This document shows, piece by piece, positions 51,442 through 59,997 of a DNA stretch of 64,000 nucleotides. The DNA is from Enterovirga rhinocerotis. Its GTDB lineage: Bacteria > Pseudomonadota > Alphaproteobacteria > Rhizobiales > Beijerinckiaceae. The number at the start of each line of letters is the position of its first letter. The first letter of the stretch is position 1. The translations under genes were made by a program, and so were the position numbers. The stretch covers positions 1 to 64,000 of the forward strand of contig NZ_SNZR01000017.1 in NCBI RefSeq assembly GCF_004363955.1. Reading direction: 5' to 3'. A model generated the notes under the pieces. That model did no database searches and was not told the DNA's origin. It saw only the letters and a list, made by a program, of their open reading frames with translations.

Positions 51442-52152
51442 TCAGCCTCCCCGGCGCCGCCGGAGCGGCGGAGCGGCGGCGCTCGCCGGCTGCACGATGT
51501 CGGTGGCGATCTCGCGCGCTCCGATGAAGAAGCCCCGCACGGCATCCTCGACGATCCCTTCGAGCGCGCGTGGAGTCCCCGTGCCGTACACGTAGCGCCG
51601 GATGGCGAGGTAGAAGATGCGGCCGTGCAGGCCCCAGAACATCTCGGTCTCCCGTTCCGTCAGGGGCCGCTCGGCGGTGTCCGGCAGGCCGAGTTCCTCG
51701 CGCAGCTCCAGGCAGGCCGGTTCGATCAGTTCGCGGCGCACGATGTCGAGATAGCGCCCCGTGATGTCGAAGCCCCGGAGCCCCGAGAAGACGAAGATCC
51801 TGACCCAGTCGTGGTCGAAGACTCGGCCGACATAGTCCCGGTAGAATTGCTGGAGCCGTTCTTCCAAGGGACGCGAGCGATCGACGATCAGCCCGGCCCA
51901 GGACGGGTGCCAGCGGCTCAGATAGACCTGCTGGTAGACCCGTTCGATCAGCGCTTCCTTGCTCGGGAAGTGCCGGTAGATCGCGGAATGGGTGATGCCC
52001 ATCCGCTTGGCGAGTTCACGGGTCTGACCCTCGAAACCCTGCTCGGCGAAGAAGCGGATCGCCTCGTCCAGAATGGCCTGTTCCCGCTCCGGGGCCCGCA
52101 TGTTGCGCCGCCTCGGGCGGGGTGTCTCCGTCTGGTCGCTCGTCTCGGACAT
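51442..52152 (-). CDS. TetR-family transcriptional regulator
   Basis: 236 residues from ATG 52152 (the frame opens at 52203). The N-terminal HTH spans about 25-70 (QAILDEAIRFFAEQGFEGQTRELAKRMGITHSAIYRHFPSKEALIERVY). The C-terminal ligand domain is unassigned (WVRIFVFSGLRGFDITGRYLDIVRRELI). It is divergent from the molybdenum hydroxylase operon. An 18-bp inverted operator pair in the shared gap suggests it represses that operon and itself. Confidence 0.88.
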   Translation of the reverse strand: MSETSDQTETPRPRRRNMRAPEREQAILDEAIRFFAEQGFEGQTRELAKRMGITHSAIYRHFPSKEALIERVYQQVYLSRWHPSWAGLIVDRSRPLEERLQQFYRDYVGRVFDHDWVRIFVFSGLRGFDITGRYLDIVRRELIEPACLELREELGLPDTAERPLTERETEMFWGLHGRIFYLAIRRYVYGTGTPRALEGIVEDAVRGFFIGAREIATDIVQPASAAAPPLRRRRGG

Positions 52153-52204
52153 GTCTCGCTCGCTATATCCGTAGCAATATAACGTATTGATCTCACGGCG
52201 CAAA

Positions 52205-52222
52205 TTTGTGACCAGCCGGTCT
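52205..52222. promoter_or_regulatory. Operator copy 1 (TetR-type)
   Basis: TTTGTGACCAGCCGGTCT matches the reverse complement of copy 2 (52262-52279) at 17 of 18 positions. Each copy has an internal dyad GACC-N4-GGTC, reminiscent of RutR-type TetR sites (TTGACCA-NN-TGGTCAA). It lies 53 bp before the TetR start, just upstream of a plausible minus-strand promoter (TTTGCG...TTATAT). Confidence 0.6.
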
Positions 52223-52229
52223 TTTTAAG

Positions 52230-52258
52230 TTGACGCGTTCCAGATGTCGTGCATTCTT
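52230..52258 (+). promoter_or_regulatory. Candidate sigma-70 promoter of the molybdenum hydroxylase operon
   Basis: TTGACG (52230-52235), 17 bp, then ATTCTT (52253-52258). It lies exactly between the two inverted operator copies. Confidence 0.45.
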
Positions 52259-52261
52259 TTG

Positions 52262-52279
52262 AGACCGGATGGTCACAAA
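52262..52279. promoter_or_regulatory. Operator copy 2 (TetR-type)
   Basis: AGACCGGATGGTCACAAA, inverted relative to copy 1 with one mismatch. It overlaps the region just after the predicted promoter, where binding would block transcription. Confidence 0.6.
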
Positions 52280-52316
52280 AATCCGGACGGGAAACGCAGC
52301 ACGGAGTCCGGCGTCC

Positions 52317-53180
52317 TTGAAGGCCCAGGCGTTCAGCTATGTTCGGCCGGCGACGATCGCGCAGGCCCTCGACGCCTTTGCCGGGGCGGACGGGGCCGCG
52401 ACCTATATCGCAGGCGGCCAGAGCCTCGTTCCCGCCATGGCGCTGCGCCTCCAGGCGCCGGAGCTGCTGATCGACATCGCGCATCTCGCGGAGCTGCGCG
52501 GCATCGCGCTCGACGAAGACGGCGGGCTGCGGCTCGGGGCCCTCACCCGCCATGCAGAGGCGCATGACGATCCGCTGATCGCGGCCCACGCGCCGCTCCT
52601 CGCCCTGGCGGCCCCCTTCGTCGCCCATCCCGCCATCCGCAACCGCGGCACGCTCGGCGGCAGCGTCGCGCTGGCCGATCCCGCCTCCGAATTCCCGGCG
52701 ATGATGCTCGCGCTCGGCGCGACGATCGAGGTCGCAGGCCCCGAGGGGACGCGCCGCATCGCCGCCGAGGACTTCTTCCAGGATCTGTACCAGACGACGA
52801 TGGAGCCCGGAGAACTCCTCGTCGCCTTCCATATCCCGGCGGCAAGGCCCGGCGATCGCTGCGTCTTCGACGAACTGGCCCGGCGGCGCGGCGACTACGC
52901 CCTCGTCGGCTGCGGCGTGAAACTGGCGATGCCGGCGGGCACGGTGGACGAAGCCCGCATCGCCTTCCTCGCGGTCGGGCCGATCCCGACACGGGCCCGC
53001 AACGCCGAGGACGCGCTGGCGGGCACGCGCCTCGACGCGGAGGGGATCCGCGCCGCCCAGGCGGCGCTCGGGGCCGATCTCGATCCGCAGGACGACGACC
53101 AGGTGCCGGGCGCGATGCGCCTCCACCTCGCCCGCGTCCTCCTCGGCCGGCTGCTCGGCCGGCTCGCGAGCGCGCCATGA
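52317..53180 (+). CDS. Molybdenum hydroxylase FAD-binding subunit (CoxM/XdhB type)
   Basis: About 287 residues from TTG 52317 (GGAG nine bases upstream, giving the usual KAQAFSYVRP start); ATG 52269 is the alternative and would overlap the operator. FAD-binding motifs are IAGGQSLVPAMALRLQAPELLIDI and HPAIRNRGTLGGSVALADPASEFPA. The C-terminal domain (VFDELARRRGDYALVGCGVKL) follows. It passes electrons from the Fe-S subunit to an acceptor. The stop overlaps the next start (ATGA). Confidence 0.9.
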   Translation: MKAQAFSYVRPATIAQALDAFAGADGAATYIAGGQSLVPAMALRLQAPELLIDIAHLAELRGIALDEDGGLRLGALTRHAEAHDDPLIAAHAPLLALAAPFVAHPAIRNRGTLGGSVALADPASEFPAMMLALGATIEVAGPEGTRRIAAEDFFQDLYQTTMEPGELLVAFHIPAARPGDRCVFDELARRRGDYALVGCGVKLAMPAGTVDEARIAFLAVGPIPTRARNAEDALAGTRLDAEGIRAAQAALGADLDPQDDDQVPGAMRLHLARVLLGRLLGRLASAP

Positions 53181-53674
53181 CCGCGCCTGTCGCCATCACC
53201 CTCACCGTGAACGGGGAGCGGCTGACCCGGCTCGCCGAGCCGCGCGAGACGCTGGCCGACTTCCTGCGCCGCGATCTCGGGCTGACCGGCACGCATCTCG
53301 GCTGCGAAATGGGCGTCTGCGGCGCCTGCCTCGTCATGCTGGACGGCACGCCCGTCCATTCCTGCCTGAGCTTCGCCGTCCAGGCGGACGGAAGCGCGGT
53401 CGAGACGATCGAAGGCCTGACCGAGAGTGCCGCCGTCACGGACCTGCAGCAAGCCTTCCATGAGCGCAACGCGCTGCAATGCGGCTTCTGCACGCCCGGG
53501 ATGCTGGTGACGGCGCAGGGCCTGCTCGCGCGCAAGGCGTCCCCGAGCCGCGAGGAGATCCGGGACGCGCTCTCCGGCAATTACTGCCGCTGCACGGGCT
53601 ACGAGGCGATCGTGGATGCGATCGAGACCGTCGCACGCCGGCGCGCCGCCTCCCGCGAGGAGTTGCCGGCATGA
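53177..53674 (+). CDS. Molybdenum hydroxylase [2Fe-2S] subunit (CoxS/XdhC type)
   Basis: 165 residues. The plant-type [2Fe-2S] ligands are in GCEMGVCGACLVMLDG plus HSCL. The second cluster, of xanthine-oxidase type, is in LQCGFCTPGM and NYCRCTGYEAIV. It transfers electrons from the molybdenum centre to FAD. ATGA overlaps on both sides keep the three subunits coupled. Confidence 0.95.
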   Translation: MTAPVAITLTVNGERLTRLAEPRETLADFLRRDLGLTGTHLGCEMGVCGACLVMLDGTPVHSCLSFAVQADGSAVETIEGLTESAAVTDLQQAFHERNALQCGFCTPGMLVTAQGLLARKASPSREEIRDALSGNYCRCTGYEAIVDAIETVARRRAASREELPA

Positions 53675-56046
53675 ACGCTCCCCTCGGCGCGCTCGACCGT
53701 CCCAATTCCTATATCGGCCGCTCGGTCTCGCGCCCGAATGCGAAGCGCCTTCTCGCCGGGCGCGGGCGTTACGTCACCGATCTCGCCCTGCCGCGGATGC
53801 TGCACGCGGCCTTCCTGCGCAGCCCCTACGTCCATGCGCGCATCGTCTCGATCGACACGGAGGCGGCGCGCGCCATGCCGGGCGTCCGGCTCGTCGCGAC
53901 GGGCGCCGATCTCGCGGCGCTCTGCACCCCGTGGACCGGGACGCTCGACCACTTCAAGGGCATGAAATCGGCGCCGCAGCATCCGCTGCCGCTGGACGAG
54001 GTGACGTGGTCGGGCCAGGCCGTGGTCGCTGTCGTCGCCGAGAGCCGCGCCGAGGCCGAGGATGCGCTCGGCGCGATCGAGATCGCCTTCGAGGACCTGC
54101 CGGCGGTGGCCGATCTCGACGCGGCGCTCCGCCCGGATGCCGACCGGGCGGCGAACGGTGCCGAGGACAATCTCTGCTTCCGCGCCCGGCTCGACACCGG
54201 AGACGTCGAGGATCGCTTCGCGGCGGCCGCCCATGTGGTCGAGGAGGAGTTCCGCTTCGGCCGCCACACCGCCGTCACGCTCGAGCCGCGCGCCATCCTC
54301 GCCGATTGGGACGCGAGCGAGGGCAAGCTCACCGTCCACCACGCCACCCAGACGCCCTATCAGTTCCAGGACCTCTATTCGCGCCATTACGGCATCCCCG
54401 AAGCGAATGTCCGCGTGATCGCGCCGGATATCGGCGGCTCCTTCGGCATGAAGCTCCATGTCTATCACGAGGACATGGCGGTGATCGGCCTCAGCATGCT
54501 GTGCGCCCGGCCGGTGAAGTTCGTGGCGGACCGCCTCGAATCCTTCGTCTCGGACATCCATGCCCGCGACCATCGCGTCCGCGCCCGCATGGCCGTCGAC
54601 GCATCCGGCGAGATCCTCGCCATGGATGTCGACGACGCGACCGCGATCGGGGCGTTCTCGACCTATCCGCGCACCAGCGCCGTCGAGGGCAACCAGGTCA
54701 TCCGGCTGATGGGCGCGCCCTACCGCTTCCGCAGCTACCGGGCGGAGCTCTCCGTCGTCTTCCAGAACAAGGTCCAGACGAGCCAGTACCGAGCGGTCGG
54801 CCATCCGATCGCCTGCGCCGTCACCGAACGCCTCGTCGACATGGCGGCGGAGCGGCTCGGCCTCGACCCGGCCGAGATCCGCGCCCGCAACCTCATTCCG
54901 GACGATGCCTATCCCTGCGACTCGCCGACGGGTTACAAGTTCGAGGCGCTCTCTCATCAGGAGAGCCTCGCGCGCCTCAAGGCGCTGATGGATTACGACG
55001 GGCTGCGGGCCGAGCAGGCGACGCTCCGCGCTCGCGGCGTCCATCGCGGCATCGGCATCGCGAGCTTCGTCGAGATCTCCAATCCGAGCCCCGCCTTCTA
55101 CGGCATCGGCGGCGCCCGCATCTCGGCGCAGGACGGGGCCGTCGTCAGCGTCACGCCCTCGGGCGAGGTGCGCTGCGCGATCTCCGTCACCGAGCAGGGC
55201 CAGGGCACCGAGACCATCGTCGGCCAGATCGTCGCCGACCAGCTCGGCGTGCCGCGCGAGCGCGTGCGTGTGACGACGGGCGATACCGAGACGACGCCGC
55301 ATGGCGGCGCCACCTGGGCCTGCCGCGGCGCGGGGATCGGCGGGGAGACGGCCCTCCAGGCCGCGCGGCGGCTGCGCAGCAACATCCTCTCGCTCGCCGG
55401 CACGATCCTGCAGGCGAAGCCGGCCGATCTCGACCTGCGCGACGGAATCGTCGTCGAAGCCTCGAGCGGCAGCGAGCGGATCGCGCTCTCCGAGCTCGCC
55501 CGCATCGCCTATTTCCGCTCCGACACGCTGCCGCCGGACACGAGCGCCCAGCTCACCGTCGCGCATCACTACGCGCCGCAAGGATACCCCTTCGCCTTCA
55601 CCAACGGCATCCAGGGCTGCCATGTCGAGCTCGATGCCGAGACCGGCTTCGTGACGATCCTCAAGCATTGGGTCGTCGAGGATTGCGGCCGCATCATCAA
55701 TCCGCTGCTGGTCGACGAGCAGATCCGCGGCGGGGTGGTGCAGGGGCTCGGCGCCGCCTTCTTCGAGGAATGCCGCTACGACGAGGACGGCCAGCTCACC
55801 AACGGCTCGCTCGCCGATTACCTCGTGCCGATGGCGTGCGAGATGCCGGACATCGTGGTCGGCCATATCGAGACCCCCACGGCGGACACCGTGCTCGGCG
55901 CCAAGGGCTGCGGCGAGGCCGGAACGGCCGCCTCGTCCGCGGCCGCCCTCAACGCCGTCAACGACGCCATGCGCCCCTTCGGCGCGAGCATCGCGCAACT
56001 CCCGATGACGCCGACGCGCATTCTCGCGGCGCTCGGACAATTCTGA
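53671..56046 (+). CDS. Molybdenum hydroxylase catalytic subunit (CoxL/XdhA type)
   Basis: 791 residues from ATG 53671. It carries the molybdopterin-cytosine-dinucleotide cofactor: GGSFGMKLH (about 252-260), QYRAVGHPIACAVTERLVD, EQGQGTETIVGQIVADQLG, and the catalytic Glu in GAKGCGEAGTAAS near residue 750. The CO dehydrogenase active-site loop (AYxCSFR) is absent, since the region reads TSQYRAVGHP; this is therefore an aldehyde, purine or N-heterocycle hydroxylase. Its binding-protein neighbour suggests the substrate is imported. Confidence 0.93.
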   Translation: MNAPLGALDRPNSYIGRSVSRPNAKRLLAGRGRYVTDLALPRMLHAAFLRSPYVHARIVSIDTEAARAMPGVRLVATGADLAALCTPWTGTLDHFKGMKSAPQHPLPLDEVTWSGQAVVAVVAESRAEAEDALGAIEIAFEDLPAVADLDAALRPDADRAANGAEDNLCFRARLDTGDVEDRFAAAAHVVEEEFRFGRHTAVTLEPRAILADWDASEGKLTVHHATQTPYQFQDLYSRHYGIPEANVRVIAPDIGGSFGMKLHVYHEDMAVIGLSMLCARPVKFVADRLESFVSDIHARDHRVRARMAVDASGEILAMDVDDATAIGAFSTYPRTSAVEGNQVIRLMGAPYRFRSYRAELSVVFQNKVQTSQYRAVGHPIACAVTERLVDMAAERLGLDPAEIRARNLIPDDAYPCDSPTGYKFEALSHQESLARLKALMDYDGLRAEQATLRARGVHRGIGIASFVEISNPSPAFYGIGGARISAQDGAVVSVTPSGEVRCAISVTEQGQGTETIVGQIVADQLGVPRERVRVTTGDTETTPHGGATWACRGAGIGGETALQAARRLRSNILSLAGTILQAKPADLDLRDGIVVEASSGSERIALSELARIAYFRSDTLPPDTSAQLTVAHHYAPQGYPFAFTNGIQGCHVELDAETGFVTILKHWVVEDCGRIINPLLVDEQIRGGVVQGLGAAFFEECRYDEDGQLTNGSLADYLVPMACEMPDIVVGHIETPTADTVLGAKGCGEAGTAASSAAALNAVNDAMRPFGASIAQLPMTPTRILAALGQF

Positions 56047-56087
56047 CCGGACGTTCCGACCCAAAAAAGCGACGACAGGAGGGAAAC

Positions 56088-57326
56088 ATGACCCAGGGCT
56101 TCTCACCGACATCGACCCGCCGCGGCACGCTCGCCGGCATCGCCGCAGGCGCCGCGACCCTCGCCATGCCGAGGATCGCGCGGGCCCAGAGCGAGATCAT
56201 CCGCATCGGCTTCCCGACGCCGCTCACCGGCCCCTTCGCGGCTGAGGCGAAGGACCAGGTCAAGAGCGCCGAACTCGCGGTCAAGCAGATCAACGACAAG
56301 GGCGGCGTTGCCGGCCGCAAGGTCGAGCTTCTCGTCCGCGACGACAAGCTCAATGCCGGCGAGGCCGCGACCCGCACGCTCGAGCTCATCGAGAAGGACA
56401 AGGTCCACGCCATCGTCGGCGCCTTGTCGAGCGCCGTCCAGCTCGCCGTGAACGAGGTGACGCGCGCCCGCGGCGTGATCTACGTCTCGATCAGCCAGTC
56501 GGACACGATCAACGAAGTCAAGGATTTCAGCCGCTTCACCTTCCACGAGGCGCTGAACCCGCACATGACGACGGCGGCCGTCGCCAAGCACACCTTCAAG
56601 AAGGGCTCGAAGATCGCCTATCTCGTGGCCGACTATGCCTATGGCCACGAGATGCTGCGGGGCTTCAAGCGGGCGCAGGAAGCCCTCGGCGCGACCTCCG
56701 TCGGCGAGATCCTCCACCCCTTCGGCGCCGCCGACTACTCGACCTTCATGCCGCGCCTGCGCTCCATGCGCCCGGACATCCTGTGCATCTGCAATTTCGG
56801 GCGCGACCAGGCGAACGCGATCAAGCAGGCGGTCGATTTCGGCATGAACCGGCAAGCGCGCATCGTCGTGCCGGTGCTGCTGCACAACCAGCGCCTCGCC
56901 ATCGGGCCCGAGGCCTTCGACGGCGTGGTCGGCGGCGCGAACTATTACTGGGGGCTCGAGGACACGATCCCGAGCGCCAAGGCCTTCAACGACGCCTTCA
57001 AGGCGGCCCATGACGGCGCCTACCCCACCGATTACGGCGCCTACGGCTATACCGGCGTCTATTCGCTCCTCCTCGCCATGCAGAAGGCGGGCGGCACCGA
57101 GACCGACAAGGTCATCGCCGCCCTGGAGGAGCTCAAATACGACGTCGCCAAGGGGCCACAGCATTATCGCAAATGCGATCACCAGTCGGTGCAGTCCGTC
57201 CTTGTCCTGGAATCGAAGAAGAAGGGCGAGATGAAGAATCCGGCCGACCTCTTCAAGGTGCTCGCGACCGAACCCGCCTCCGAGGACATCCTGCGCACCT
57301 GCAAGGAACTCGGCTTCCCGGCCTGA
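56088..57326 (+). CDS. ABC transporter substrate-binding protein (LivJ/urea/amide type)
   Basis: 412 residues from ATG 56088 (AGGAGGG upstream). The Tat-like leader STRRGTLAGIAAGAATLAMP ends ARAQS. The type I periplasmic fold has IIRIGFPTPLTGPFAAEAKDQVKSAELAVKQIND, VHAIVGALSSAVQLAVNEVTRARGV, and YLVADYAYGHEMLRGFKRA. It binds the ligand delivered to the Liv-type transporter encoded by the next four genes. By context the ligand should be the substrate of the upstream hydroxylase. Confidence 0.93.
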   Translation: MTQGFSPTSTRRGTLAGIAAGAATLAMPRIARAQSEIIRIGFPTPLTGPFAAEAKDQVKSAELAVKQINDKGGVAGRKVELLVRDDKLNAGEAATRTLELIEKDKVHAIVGALSSAVQLAVNEVTRARGVIYVSISQSDTINEVKDFSRFTFHEALNPHMTTAAVAKHTFKKGSKIAYLVADYAYGHEMLRGFKRAQEALGATSVGEILHPFGAADYSTFMPRLRSMRPDILCICNFGRDQANAIKQAVDFGMNRQARIVVPVLLHNQRLAIGPEAFDGVVGGANYYWGLEDTIPSAKAFNDAFKAAHDGAYPTDYGAYGYTGVYSLLLAMQKAGGTETDKVIAALEELKYDVAKGPQHYRKCDHQSVQSVLVLESKKKGEMKNPADLFKVLATEPASEDILRTCKELGFPA

Positions 57327-57360
57327 CCGTGAGGACCGGACACGTCATGAGGGTCCCCTG

Positions 57361-58233
57361 ATGGATGCCGAACTCATCGCGATGCAGCTCTTCTCGGGCA
57401 TCGCGCTCGGGGCGATCCTGATCATGGTCGCGCTCGGCCTGTCGATCATCTTCGGCATGCTGGGCGTCGTGAACTTCGCCCACGGGGCGCTGTTCATGGT
57501 CGGCGCCTATGCGGGGCTCTGGGTCGCCTCGCGCACCGGCAGCTTCTGGTGGGGGCTGCTCGTCGCCCCCATCGCCATCGGCCTGTTCGGCATCCTGATC
57601 GAGCGCGTTCTGATCCGCCCGCTCTACGGCCGCTCGGTGGACGATCCCCTGCTCCTGACCTTCGGGCTCGGCTACGTGCTGGTCGAGGCGGTGCGCATCG
57701 TCTTCGGCAGCGACGGCATCCCCTTCCAGACGCCTCCCGAACTCTCGGGCGTCGCCGATCTCGGGATCGGCTTCTTCCCCGTCTACCGGCTCTTCGTCGT
57801 CGGCGTCGTCGCGATCGTCCTCGTCCTCCTCTGGCTCGGCCTCGAGAAGACGAAGTTCGGCCTCATCGTCCGCGCCGGCGCCAAGGACCCGCAGATCATG
57901 CGCGTGCTCGGCGTCGACATCGCGAAGGTCTGGCTTCTCGTCTTCGGGCTCGGCGTCGGCCTGACCGCCCTCGGCGGCGTGCTCGCCGCGCCGATGCGCA
58001 ACGTCAATCCGGAGATGGGCGCGCTGGTCCTCGCCGAGGCCTTCGTCGTGACCGTGATCGGCGGAATGGGCTCGCTGCTCGGGGCGGTGGTCGCGGGACT
58101 CCTCGTCGGCGTCGCGATCAGCATGACGGCGCTGGTCGCGCCCGAAATGGCGACCATCGTCATGTTCGCGCTGATGGCGGCGGTGCTGCTGGTCCGGCCG
58201 CAGGGCCTGTTCGGCAAGAAGAGCCGGGCTTGA
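57361..58233 (+). CDS. livH: Branched-chain-type ABC permease LivH
   Basis: 290 residues. LivH features are GIALGAILIMVALGLSIIFGMLGVVNFAHGALFMVGAY at the N-terminus, IRPLYGRSVDDPLLLTFGLGYVLVEAVRIVFG, and AFVVTVIGGMGSLLGAVVAGLLVGVA near the end. Eight or so membrane helices. It follows the binding-protein gene by 34 bp. Confidence 0.93.
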   Translation: MDAELIAMQLFSGIALGAILIMVALGLSIIFGMLGVVNFAHGALFMVGAYAGLWVASRTGSFWWGLLVAPIAIGLFGILIERVLIRPLYGRSVDDPLLLTFGLGYVLVEAVRIVFGSDGIPFQTPPELSGVADLGIGFFPVYRLFVVGVVAIVLVLLWLGLEKTKFGLIVRAGAKDPQIMRVLGVDIAKVWLLVFGLGVGLTALGGVLAAPMRNVNPEMGALVLAEAFVVTVIGGMGSLLGAVVAGLLVGVAISMTALVAPEMATIVMFALMAAVLLVRPQGLFGKKSRA

Positions 58234-58243
58234 GAGGATGCCG

Positions 58244-59245
58244 ATGACCGCCTCGACGTCCTCCCTTCCCGCTGCGGCCCGGGCGCCGCGAAGCCCGTGG
58301 CGGGCGCGGCTGACCGCCTGGCGCGTGCCGCTCTCGATCCTCGCCCTCTGCCTCCTGCCCTGGCTGCTTCCCTCCCAGGCGCTCGCCGTCAACGTCCTGA
58401 TCTACGGTCTGCTCGCGGTCGGCTACAACCTGCTCTTCGGCTATACCGGGCTCCTGTCCTTCGGCCATGCCGCCTTCTTCGGAGCCGGTGCCTACGTCAC
58501 CGGCATCGCGATCGGGCAGTTCGGCCTGCCCTGGTTCGCGGCGATGCTGCTCGGGGTCGCCTTCGGAGGGGCGCTCGCCTTCCTGGTCGGCCTCCTCTCG
58601 ATCAGGACGCGCGGCATCTACTTCTCGATGGTGACGCTCGCCCTCTCGCAGCTCGTCTACTACACGGCGCTCCAGGCCTCGTCCTGGACGGGCGGCGAGA
58701 ACGGCCTGCGCGGCTTCACCGTCTCGACGATCAACGTCTTCGGCTGGGCGATCGACATCCTCGACCCGGTCAAGAAATACTACGTTCTGATGGTCTTCGC
58801 CGCGGCGGCGCTGTGGTTCGTCTCGCGCGTGCTGAACTCGCCCTTCGGAGCGGTCATCGAGGCCGTCCGCGAGAACGAGACCCGCGCGCGCGCCTGCGGC
58901 TACGACGTCGAGCGCACCAAGCTCCTGTCCTTCACCCTGTCGGGCGTGATCGGCGCTCTGGCCGGCACGCTCTTCGCGCTTCATCTCGCCATCGTCCCGC
59001 TCGACATCCTGAGCATCCACACCTCGGGCATGGTCGTGATGATGACCCTGCTCGGCGGGGCGGGCAGCTTCTTCGGCCCCTTCGTCGGCGCGCTCGCCTT
59101 CCTCCTGATGGAGGACGTGGTCTCGCTCTGGACCTCGCATTGGCAGATCGTCGTCGGCACGGTCTTCATCCTCTTCGTGCTGTTCCTGCCGAAGGGCATC
59201 TGGGGCACGGCCCTCGCGGCTCTCGCCGGGAGGGGCGGCCGATGA
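58244..59245 (+). CDS. livM: Branched-chain-type ABC permease LivM
   Basis: 333 residues from ATG 58244 (GAGAGG six bases upstream; ATG 58238 is too close to it). LivM features are LIYGLLAVGYNLLFGYTGLLSFGHAAFFGAGAYVTG, SIRTRGIYFSMVTLALSQLVYYTAL, AVRENETRARACGYDVERTKLLSFTLSGVIGALAGTLFAL, and MTLLGGAGSFFGPFVGALAFLLMED. The stop overlaps livG (ATGA). Confidence 0.93.
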   Translation: MTASTSSLPAAARAPRSPWRARLTAWRVPLSILALCLLPWLLPSQALAVNVLIYGLLAVGYNLLFGYTGLLSFGHAAFFGAGAYVTGIAIGQFGLPWFAAMLLGVAFGGALAFLVGLLSIRTRGIYFSMVTLALSQLVYYTALQASSWTGGENGLRGFTVSTINVFGWAIDILDPVKKYYVLMVFAAAALWFVSRVLNSPFGAVIEAVRENETRARACGYDVERTKLLSFTLSGVIGALAGTLFALHLAIVPLDILSIHTSGMVVMMTLLGGAGSFFGPFVGALAFLLMEDVVSLWTSHWQIVVGTVFILFVLFLPKGIWGTALAALAGRGGR

Positions 59246-59997
59246 CGACGCCTCTCCTCGCGGTCGAGAATGTCGGCCGGCGCTTCGGCGGCTTCGTCGC
59301 GCTCGAAGGCGTGACGGCCGCCTTCGAGCCGAACAGGGTGACGGCCATCATCGGCCCGAACGGCGCGGGCAAGAGCACCTTCTTCAACGTGCTCTCCGGC
59401 GTCATGCCGCCGTCGACCGGCTCGATCCGCTTCAAGGGGCGGGACATCACGGGCACGCCCCAGCACCGCTTCGCGCATCTCGGGATCGCGCGCTCCTACC
59501 AGATCACGAACATCTTCCCCGAGCTCTCGGTGCACGAGAACGTCCGCGTCGCCGCGCAGGCGCTGCGCACGCGCTACGACATCTGGTGCAACCGGGCGGC
59601 GATGACAGAGCTCGACGACAAGGCCGATGCCGCGCTTGCGGCGGTGGGCCTCGCCGGCCGCCGCGACGCGACGGCGAAATTCCTCGCGCATGGCCAGCAG
59701 CGCGCGCTCGAGATCGCGGTCGCGCTCGTCGCCGATCCGGAACTGCTTCTCCTCGACGAGCCCACCGCCGGCATGGGACCCGAGGAGACCAAGGACATGG
59801 TCGGGCTGCTGGAGCGGCTCGCGAAGGACCGGACCATCCTCCTCGTCGAGCACAAGATGAAGATGATCCTCGGCCTCTCCGACCGCATCCTCGTCCTGCA
59901 TCACGGCCGGCTCATCGCGGATGGGAGCCCGCAGCACATCCAGACGGATCCCGAAGTCCGCCGCGTCTATCTCGGACAGAACGATGGCTATGCTTGA
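59242..59997 (+). CDS. livG: Branched-chain-type ABC ATPase LivG
   Basis: 251 residues. Walker A is GPNGAGKST, the Q-loop is ARSYQITNIFPELSVHENVRVA, and Walker B is LLLLDEPTAGM. The signature reads LAHGQQRALEIAVAL instead of the common LSYGQQRxLE, a mild variant. The switch is LVEHKMKMILGLSDRILVLHHG. It overlaps livM upstream and livF downstream. Confidence 0.94.
   Translation: MTTPLLAVENVGRRFGGFVALEGVTAAFEPNRVTAIIGPNGAGKSTFFNVLSGVMPPSTGSIRFKGRDITGTPQHRFAHLGIARSYQITNIFPELSVHENVRVAAQALRTRYDIWCNRAAMTELDDKADAALAAVGLAGRRDATAKFLAHGQQRALEIAVALVADPELLLLDEPTAGMGPEETKDMVGLLERLAKDRTILLVEHKMKMILGLSDRILVLHHGRLIADGSPQHIQTDPEVRRVYLGQNDGYA

Noticed and set aside
53671-56046. Aerobic CO dehydrogenase (CoxL)
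   Set aside because: The diagnostic active-site loop with the copper-binding Cys (CSFR) is not present; the aligned region reads TSQYRAVGHP.
53599-56112. 837-codon minus-strand frame opposite the molybdenum hydroxylase
   Set aside because: Shadow frame; the plus strand has the full set of cofactor motifs.
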